Assembly: GCA_003024175.1 (NCBI GenBank)
Contig: MDYQ01000126.1
Location: 1-64,000 of the forward strand
Direction of reading: 5' to 3'
DNA length: 64,000 bases
DNA from: Planoprotostelium fungivorum
Lineage: Eukaryota > Evosea > Variosea > Cavosteliida > Cavosteliaceae
The number at the start of each line of letters is the position of its first letter. Within the stretch, counting starts at the first letter, position 1. The translations under genes and the position numbers were made by a program. The notes beneath the pieces are model-generated. The model saw only the letters and a list, made by a program, of their open reading frames with translations. It did no database searches and was not told where the DNA came from. Below are positions 57,001-64,000 of this stretch, piece after piece.

Positions 57001-59001
57001 CGAGTGAGACTCGAATTGGTGAGGGAGATCGCTCCGTTGAATCCGGTGCTGTTGCACAGGACGAGAGTGTTGCTGAAGATCAATCCATTGAATGAAATAG
57101 ACGTCTGATTCGTTGTAGACAGTTTGGCTCCCACGAAGCGGGCGGTAGATCCAGGCTGGGCGTTGATCGTCCACACCTGGTTGTCGTTGCCGATCTGAAT
57201 GTGTCCGGTGAAATTTCCGGTCGTCAAGACGAGAGTGACGGAGGTGAAGAAGGATTGGGAACCCATAGCGATAGCTGAACCATTCAATCTACGAAATCTC
57301 ATCGAGATTCACCATTGTACAGGTCTGCGGGGCCGACGGTCAATTGCAACACGGTAGTTAAGTTGTAAGACAGGTTATCGATGCCATCGGCCTTCAATTT
57401 CGAGACGGTTACAACGAGTGACAAGTTTTGGCCCGTGCCCGGCGGCATGGTGCAGGTGACAGAGTAAGTGGCCGGCTGTACACTCTGGAGTATGACAGAT
57501 GACACGGGGCAATTCTGTGCGGCCACGGTGACAGTTACTTGCGAGGCCGACGAACCTGTTGGATTCAGTGAAAATTTCATTTACGCGCTCACCCGTCTCC
57601 GTGACGACCAACGTCAGGTTACCACCGAAGGGGTAGATGGGACTTAGCGACAGTACGCGAGGTGTGAGATAAGTGTAAGCGATGGAGCTGACGGTAGAAG
57701 AGATGCCGCCCACTGTCATGGCGTAGAAACCTGATTCAGGTGAGTCTCTCATCTTTCGTGCGACGTCTCACCGCTCTTCGTGCCGGGTAGAGTGATGGTG
57801 CACACGAGAGACTTGTGGGGTGTCACGAATTGAATGTTTTGACACGGAATTGCATTTGGACCGAATTGGAGGGAAATTTGCTTCGGATCTGTACCAAAAT
57901 TGTTGCCCGTGATGGTGACCTGACGGTGTGTCACATCGCGGTGGCATCGCATGATGATGAACTTGATCACCTGTGAAGGTCCGTCGGTGTCCAGGGAAGA
58001 GGTGGTTGAGACGCTTGGTGCGTTGTAGACGAACTGTCCCACGGCTCCGTTCGTCGTGACGCTGACTCTACCCACGCCGGGGATGGAGATGAACGAGACT
58101 GTCTGTAGGACCGAAGTAGTGGTGAAACCACTGAGGGTGCAGCTAACACCGTTCAAGAGCACATAGATGTTGTTCGTGTCTGCAGGTACCAAGTTATATC
58201 CAGTGAGCATGGCGATGTCTAACAGGGTGAGTGAGTGGATCTAGTAGAAGCTTCTCACCTCCGTTGGTGTTGGTCGATGTGCTGTTGAGGATGTAAGGTG
58301 CGGCGCAATTAGCCCGACACGCTACGGTCCAAGACGGAAGAAGATTCGTGGGACAGTCGAAGAGGTTGTTCGACAGATCGCATGATGAAACGGATAGACT
58401 CTGAGCCAAGACGGACGTCAAGAGAGTCGAAGATAGACGGAGAGTCGTCAGAGTGGGGAAGAAAGTTGAAGGGATCGAACCAGAGATGGCTAAATCGACA
58501 ACTCAACACCCGATATGCAAATGGAGGAATGTCCCTCTCACCTGTTCGGCTTAAATCCAAAGATTGTAAACTGGGAAGATCTTGGCTGAATGTAACTCCC
58601 AACTGCCCTGTGATGTTGTTTCCTGCACGTTGACAATGAACATTTTGAATCGATGGATGGCACTATTCACCGCTGAGGTTAAATTGCGAAAGAGAGTTCA
58701 GTTGAAGAGCAAAGTCACTGATGTTTCCAATCAGGTTGTTGTTCGACAGATTGATTCCAACCACATTTCCCGACGCATCGCACGTTACCCCTGCTGGATT
58801 CGTCGAACATCCCACGGAGGCTGACCAGCCAGTCTGATCGACCCACGACGGGCCTGGGCTCTTCAGACCCATCCACGATATATGCATCTCACCTCCAAAG
58901 TTAGAGTACAGAGCTTGTAGTACAGCGTCGTCGGAAGCGATAGCTCCGGCCAACAATACAAGACACAGATACAGAACGTTGAGAGGCTTAGACGGTGCCA
59001 T
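51006..59001 (-). CDS. Giant receptor tyrosine-kinase-like protein: LRR, IPT/TIG, POMP-like beta-helix repeats, one TM, kinase
   Basis: The start at 59001 gives MAPSKPLNVLYLCLVLLAGA, a signal peptide. Ectodomain order: LRR cap and repeats (GVTCDASGNVVGINLSNNNL, GNISDFALQL, LPSLQSLDLSRT, FPTLTTLRLSSTLL); IPT/TIG-like units (LTGYNLVPADTNN, VTITGNNFGTDPKQISLQFG, SLSPIYPFGGNLTLVV); then dozens of short beta-helix repeats with GGA/GGG-I/V and FxxN/NNxA signatures. One TM: TLPAIIGGVIGVVVLAVAVI then a basic stop RRRHKRKH. Kinase: IGRGAFGIVFRASW, VAVKQL, TLVTEYCEGGSLYGYL, IVHRDLAARNVLL, KVTDFGMSRE, VGPLKWMSPE, SDVYSYAVTIWEIL, CWEQLPGERPSF. HRDLAARN and KWMSPE are tyrosine-kinase-type loops, though amoebal TKL kinases can share them. 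The tail is acidic and ends AAAQKRKKR. About 25 short introns; roughly 2,200-2,300 residues. Confidence 0.9.
52850..56640 (-). repeat. POMP-like (polymorphic outer membrane protein) beta-helix repeat region
   Basis: The coded protein repeats short units such as GGAIFIDGLYDIG, GGAVYLDQPIANITLIDNTW, GGGLYFGQQSPPDVQMNQLL, GGGVYIGSSINSLYLTGTLG and GGSIYVDGFMSGDLVVQNTI, each followed by F/L-xxN. This is the chlamydial-type POMP/pectin-lyase-like pattern, predicted to form a right-handed beta-helix. The DNA itself is not a tight tandem repeat, so the array is old. Confidence 0.8.
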
Positions 59002-59763
59002 GTTGCATCGCCAGCGTGTTGTGTTGAAAATCCTTTCCACTTAGAATAGAAACATGTCCGATAAGGGGGCGGTTAAGGTTTTACTCTTGCGCGAGAGATA
59101 CATGACGAAAAGCTTCCCATTACGAAAACGAAGTCCAGAAGACAAAGAGGCTGAAGGGAAGCTATGCGAAGCCTATATGAAGCTAGTGTTGGAACTGTGA
59201 TCATACGCCAGGCTCTCTAGCCGCCTAAATTTACGGAATGTGTATTCCACCTGAACGTCTGTGGCAAATCATTTGACGCCTGAGTCAGAATCTGGTGGAA
59301 AACTCCCGCTGTATTATACTACGAAGCTCCATGACGTACAAAGACACCAGTTTGGACTCGCGGGGGCTCCCGCGGAGCACTGTTTAGCACAAGCAACAGA
59401 TTCTCCGGAATGGTCGGTTCGATGTCGATGGTTTTTGAAGGAAGTTGATCAAGGAGTGATCCGCAAGAAGTTGACAGCTGATGGAATAAGCTGATGAACA
59501 TCTAGATTGAGCCTGTCGTAAAGGAAGACAAGCTCGTTTTTAGGTTCAGGACTTCTTACGGAGGCTGCACGAGAGTCTCGTTACCTAAGATCTGTGAAGG
59601 AGAGGCTTGAGCACTAAACGAATGAAATGGATAGCGACCCAGCGAACCATCCGACAGGTGGATGCGAACGCAAGGCTGGCAGAGTTGAATCTCCAAATCC
59701 TTACTGAGGAACCCACCTACCGGGCTATGGAAAACGACTGTTATAGATGTAATTCAGCTCACC
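59002..59763. other. Intergenic stretch between receptor kinase and RING gene
   Basis: A 49-codon plus-strand frame at 59054-59200 starts MSDKGAVKVLLLRERYMTKS and ends LCEAYMKLVLEL; its head vaguely recalls uroporphyrinogen-III synthase, but it stops too early and nothing downstream continues it. Frames at 59261 and 59607 also lack support. Receptor-kinase and RING promoters should lie here. Confidence 0.4.
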
Positions 59764-60946
59764 ATGCCAGCGCCGACGACTCAGAGCTCTGGAATATCCT
59801 CACCCATTGATGTTCGATCGCATTCTCTAGTTCGGTCCCCGCAGATCGTGAGGACAACTCAAGATTATCTTCACAGGTGAGACGACGATGACGCTGTGAA
59901 GATGCCAACACAGTAACAGAACAACATCTCCAGACTGCAATCACAAACGGTTCGTCTCTTCTCCGTCTCACTCGCTGACTGTTCTGTAAGGAGGTCGACC
60001 ATCAGTAAATTATTCAAATCCAAGTCATCAACCACCTCCAATCACCCAGAGAAGATCGACACCCATGTTTGGGAGCGTCTGCGTCTCATCAAAGAATTTC
60101 AGAATTTGACTCTTCTTCCCGATACGCTCATTTCAACAGCACCTACAAGAGAAAAGAGTGCAGATGAAGCCAACATCACAAACTGCTCCTCAGATTGGAG
60201 ACAGTCCGGACTGCATCTCGTGACCATGTTGAATGACTTCATCTCCCTACAGAGTCGCATGGTGATGAATGAACGGTGACCTTTGACGCTGATCAGTTGA
60301 TAGGAGAAGGAGTTGCACGAGCACATGGCAAAGAACTCGGCATTGGAGTCCGAAATCTTACGATTGCAGCAGGCCGTGACTGAGCTGACTTCCAGTCACC
60401 AATTAGAGAGGTCTAAGGATACCAGCTTCATCTCCGAACTACAGAGATCTCACCGAGAGAAAGATATGCAAGTGTTAGAACAAGCGGAGGAGCTGGCAGA
60501 CGTGCGGATGAGGTTGGACGCATCTACAAAGGACTTCGTCCGACTCACCATGGATATGAATCGATTGAGAGATGAGATCAATCGATTGAAGGTGATCGTG
60601 TGGTGATCATTCATTTTCTGACGGACATAGAGTGAGAAGAGAAATCTGGAGAGCAAGATAGGGAAGGAAGATCAGATCACGAAAGAGTTACAGGAGAAGA
60701 ACGAGAAGCTCCTGAAACAAGTCGACCGTATGGAGACATCCATGGAATGCATCATCTGCTCGGACGTGCTGGCTGACGTGGTCCTGTGGCCGTGTAAACA
60801 CATGGTCTGTTGTGCGGGATGTGCTCAGAGCCTTACACAGTGAGAAGAAGTCTATCGTGTTATGGATCTCATTCGTGCGCAGGTGTTGTCTGTGTCGAAC
60901 CACGCTCACTTATTCCTTTCGTGTCTTCACAAATAAACAGATTTGA
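59764..60946 (+). CDS. Coiled-coil protein with C-terminal RING finger (probable E3 ligase)
   Basis: The ATG at 59764 gives MPAPTTQSSGISSPIDVRSH. After a long (about 120-nt) intron the protein reads RRSTISKLFKSKSSTTSNHP, VWERLRLIKEFQNLTLLPDT and HLVTMLNDFISLQSRM. A coiled coil follows: KELHEHMAKNSALESEILRL, QQAVTELTSSHQLERSKDTS, VRMRLDASTKDFVRLTMDMN, KELQEKNEKLLKQVDRMETS. The RING is compact and at the very end, MECIICSDVLADVVLWPCKH, MVCCAGCAQSLTQ, CCLCRTTLTYSFRVFTNKQI, split by a 42-nt intron; TGA 60944. The layout (CxxC..PCxHxxxCxxC..CxxC at the C-terminus) is that of BIRC/MGRN1/LRSAM1-type RINGs, usually active as homodimers. No BIR or other substrate domain is seen. Confidence 0.85.
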
Positions 60947-61002
60947 ATATTTCGTCTTATTTCTGTCTACAATGAGGATGGACAATTCTGTGACGCACAA
61001 AG

Positions 61003-63287
61003 ATGAGCGAAGAGATCTCTGAAGAGCTCAAACCACAGTTTGCCGTGGATCCAGAAGGTGACGTGATGATATCCGACGACAGACGTGATCAGCTGGATCG
61101 TATGATTGAATGAAACAACAGGAAGCCATCCTCCAGGAACTCTGGCGGCCGTAGCCGAGAGCATGGATAATACCGCGAAGAGGGAGACGAGGGATGTGAA
61201 GCCTGAACTCGCTCCTGCGCCTGCCGCCTCCAGCTCTTGGGGTGGTTGGTTCTCATCTGTGAGCAGCTATGTTGCACCTACGGTATCTTCTATTGCCAAC
61301 ACAACTGGTCAACTCGGTGAGGAACATGGAGGATTATATGATCTTTGTCAAATCAGATCGTCCATCCTTGATTTGAGATGAGCTAATTCCTTTCACAGTT
61401 CGTGATTTTGTTGTCGAAGACCAGCCCACTCGTAAAGACCCACCGGTGAATCAGGATCCTCAAGCTCCCGCTGTAGCCACCATGACCGAAATCACGAAAC
61501 CCTTTCCCAGACCCGAAGAACATCACGGTGACGACAACGTATGACATCCATCCTCTACAGATATCACGATCGCCTGATCGAAACGAAGGGATTCTTTGGC
61601 ATGATGGACTCCGGTCTGAACATGTTGGGAGGCGGTGTCGATGCACTCGGAAACACCCTCGGAACCTATCTCAACGTGATCTCATTCCACATCATCATCG
61701 CCTCACACGTCACAGACGGGTTACAACCGAGTTCAGAACATGAACATCAACGAGATTCAGACAAAGTTACAGACCGCAACCATACAGGTGACATCCTCTA
61801 ATGATCATGCCACCTCATCATGCGTCAGGTTGCCAACATGGCGGCTGAAACGGGAAATAAGCTGACACACCAAGGCGTCGACGCTTTAGAACTCGTAGGA
61901 AAATCTGCCCTCGATTTTCTCACCGTCAAAGAGGTGATCACAGAAAATTCGATCTACAACGCGCTCACGCTTTTCAGGAAGTCAAGCCGGGGGAGAGGAA
62001 AGCTCGCATCAGGCCCGTCTTCTATCACTACGTCACACTGAGTCCACAGGAAGAACAACAATTTGAAGAGAAAGTGAACAAGGACTACTTCAGCGAAGCA
62101 TCCGGTGTCGATTACCTGAGAGAACTAGAGGCCCTGTCACTTGAAATGTCACTGAAATTTCAAAAGATGGAGAAGGGGATAAGGGAGGAAGACAGAGAGA
62201 CGTTGACGAGTGAGAATCGTTGGATGATACCGTGGTTGATCTATTTATAGAATCGATCATGGCTATTGAAGAGATGTACAACAAGGAAGAAGAAGATGAA
62301 CAGGCTGAAGAGTCCGAATTAGAACAAGTCGACCTGGTAGGTATCGTTTCAATGAAATGAAACTGACGCGTTGTAGAACGAAGCCGCCGTGAAGCATCAG
62401 GAGAACATCGCTAACGTTGCCATGGAGGGTCTAGAGAGGGTATCTGTCCTCGTAGGGTCTTACGAGCAAGGTACGTACCGTTACGTCTATATACAACGTT
62501 GTAAACGCATACAGATCTGTCAGAATTTACTTCCGCCGACGGTACCATCTCTGTATCTCCCGTTGACATCTGTCACCTCACCGCTTCTACTCTGGATAAG
62601 ATGTGAATATACAACGTTACAGATGAGTCTGACCACTCTAGTCTCATGGAAGGCCTTAGAACTCTGTCACAACTGAGTGCAGCCAGTGTCGCACAGCTTT
62701 TGAAGGTGGCCGAGAGCTTCCAAACTTCTGTCGAGGGAGGAGCGTTGAAATTACCCGACGTAGAGAGACAAGCCGTGTACATGCACCAAGTGTCACAGAA
62801 ATTATCCGAAGTGAGTTTGGTACGCACGTTTCGTATTGACCATCTCAGGAGCTGAGCCGTCTTTCGGCCGTCTACAACGACAACTTACGCTCCGTCGGAG
62901 AGAGCGGCGTACGTTTCTTCGAAAAGGTGAGCGGGAGAATATTCTCAGAATTCTCATACAGACCAGATCACCCAGCAAAACAAGGAGAAGGCTTCTGAAG
63001 GAGAGAGATGCACCGAAGACATCGACAACAAGACGAACGCTCACGCCAACCACGTCTACCTGGAAACATCCAACGCCGTTTCCAACATCCAGGACTGCAG
63101 AAAGTTTCTCTTTGCAGTGTCAAAGACGCTCATACTTCAAGTCTTGCTGCAGTCGGCTGAGGTGGAAGAGAAGGCAACAGAGGAGGTAAAGAAGGCAACA
63201 GAGGAGGTAAAGAAGGCAACAGAGGAGGTAAAGAAGGCAACAGAGGAGGTGACAGAGAAGGAAGAGGAGAACGAGGCACAGTCTTAA
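61003..63287 (+). CDS. FAM114/NOXP20-family protein
   Basis: The ATG at 61003 gives MSEEISEELKPQFAVDPEGD. The family entry is ASSSWGGWFSSVSSYVAPTV with SSIANTTGQL, then GMMDSGLNMLGGGVDALGNT. After that come VANMAAETGNKLTHQGVDAL, ELVGKSALDFLTVKE, VKPGERKARIRPVFYHYVTL and the helical C-terminal part (SLMEGLRTLSQLSAASVAQL, LKVAESFQTSVEGG, EELSRLSAVYNDNLRSVGES). Mammalian FAM114A1/A2 are Golgi-associated Rab2 effectors; the same role here is inference. A run of acidic/Glu helices (NKEEEDEQAEESELEQVD) lies in the middle. It ends with KKATEEV repeats and EENEAQS, TAA 63285. About twelve short introns; those at 62470-62505 and 62580-62640 carry ACAACGTT cores. Confidence 0.83.
63171..63253 (+). repeat. 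21-bp tandem repeat coding KKATEEV
   Basis: Three to four near-perfect copies of GAGGTAAAGAAGGCAACAGAG (21 bp, in frame) at the 3' end of the FAM114-like coding region. The copies are almost identical at synonymous sites, so the expansion is recent. Confidence 0.88.
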
Positions 63288-63379
63288 AGATAAACTTGTA
63301 AATTGTCTCTTATTGTGATGTAATAACTATCAGTTAAACAGATCGAAAAAGCTGTTACACTCTCCTATTACTTTATATC

Positions 63380-64000
63380 TCACGACGATGACACGAGCCC
63401 AGGCAAGGCAGCCTTCACTCCAAAACCTGCAGAGCCGACACGTGGCGCAGTCAGTGCTGGATTATTCGGTTGGATCTGTGCATCTCGTCAGCTCTACCTC
63501 CCAAGTTGATTCTCACCTTCACGGGTGTAAAACTAGCTTTATCTGCCCTTGGTGCTCCGTTTAATGTCTCGACGACCTGAATGATCATCAGCACGATGAA
63601 AGAGCTTGCAGATTCAAATCACCTCGTTCTGTCTCTCTTTGATGGATTTGGGTGACGAGTTCAGAGGATTCAACTTTGCATTCGTCTTAGAGGGTGATTG
63701 GCTGGATGCTTCTTTCGATGAGCTTGTGCCGATGGGAGCTAATTTCCTCTCGTTGGGGTTGTGGCCTCTCTCCTTGACAAACTTTTGGAACCGTTCCAGT
63801 TCGTTTCGTAAGAACAAGATCTGCTGTTCCATCTTGGACACTTTTGTCGAATAAGTGGCCCCTTCTTTCTCCTTGGCGTTGCGTAACGATTCCATCTTAC
63901 TCGTGAGGTCCTGTCATCGTCAGGATGAAGAACAGAGGGGAGAAGTGCACCGTGATCATCTGCTGTTTCTCTGCAATGTCTTGATTACGTTTGACCAGCT
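63380..64000 (-). CDS. C-terminal part of a coiled-coil protein (5' end outside window)
   Basis: Reading from the right edge: LVKRNQDIAEKQQMIT, intron, then DLTSKMESLRNAKEKEGATY, STKVSKMEQQILFLRNELER, FQKFVKERGHNPNERKLAPI, a Ser/Lys/Asn-rich linker (KEASSQSPSKTNAKLNPLNS), and after two 40-46-nt introns VVETLNGAPRADKASFTPVK and NPALTAPRVGSAGFGVKAAL, ending GLVSSS, TGA 63380. The heptads indicate a parallel coiled coil; the end is basic and flexible. Family unknown. It is convergent with the FAM114-like gene, stops 92 bp apart. Confidence 0.7.

Noticed and set aside
59054-59200. Short frame with a head resembling uroporphyrinogen-III synthase
   Set aside because: Only seven residues match, the frame closes after 49 codons and no exon continues it.
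60500-60946. The RING protein as an inhibitor of apoptosis (IAP)
   Set aside because: The RING resembles that class but no BIR domain is present.

Overview
The window looks like nuclear DNA of a gene-dense, intron-rich unicellular eukaryote, most likely an amoebozoan (variosean or protosteloid type). The reasons are: short GT-AG introns, mostly about 30-60 nt; intergenic gaps of tens to hundreds of bases; genes on both strands; a Dictyostelium-like cAMP-receptor-family GPCR; a copine, an arrestin and BTB/discoidin-like proteins; an SMT-type sterol methyltransferase; and a giant receptor kinase with LRR, IPT and polymorphic-outer-membrane-protein (POMP)-like repeats. No tRNA, rRNA, CRISPR array, viral fossil or autonomous transposon was recognised. 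Exon structures were read by eye from frame continuity and GT/AG borders, so gene ends are firmer than every internal junction.

Layout. 0-16.5 kb holds mainly housekeeping genes: an unidentified solenoid-like C-terminus, a possible EFG1-like nucleolar protein, the vitamin B6 synthase PDX1, a CUB/cysteine-rich multi-pass receptor-like protein, the GDP-mannose pyrophosphorylase regulatory subunit (GMPPA), SNF5/SMARCB1, PEX10, a polytopic membrane protein that ends in a DUF4395-like module, and RRP7. 16.5-28 kb holds a HIRIP3/CHZ-type histone chaperone with a DEK_C-like N-terminus, a tandem-exon repeat protein, a BTB-BACK-discoidin-like protein, an LRR relic, a divergent sterol methyltransferase, a two-SH3 protein and a tetraspan protein. 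28-33 kb is a tandem pair of paralogues with a RasGAP-like helical part and a START domain. 34-50 kb holds an acidic/basic unknown, an LRR protein, the GPCR, an F-box protein, a GATA factor, a copine, an unidentified protein, the primase-polymerase PrimPol and an arrestin. 51-59 kb is a single receptor kinase gene on the minus strand. 59.8-64 kb holds a coiled-coil RING protein, a FAM114/NOXP20 protein and the end of a coiled-coil protein.

Themes. Several products fit one signalling and membrane-traffic repertoire: GPCR, arrestin, copine, RasGAP/START, SH3, receptor kinase, RING and F-box. There is no operon logic; divergent pairs share short promoters (RRP7/HIRIP3-like and GPCR/F-box). The most unusual sequence-level signal is a small family of near-identical, palindrome-containing introns, three of which read best as 24-nt introns, found in unrelated genes. 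Other points of interest are an exact 147-bp identity across exon and intron between the tandem START genes, a protein built from repeated 93-bp exons, and the 7TM plus DUF4395 architecture.
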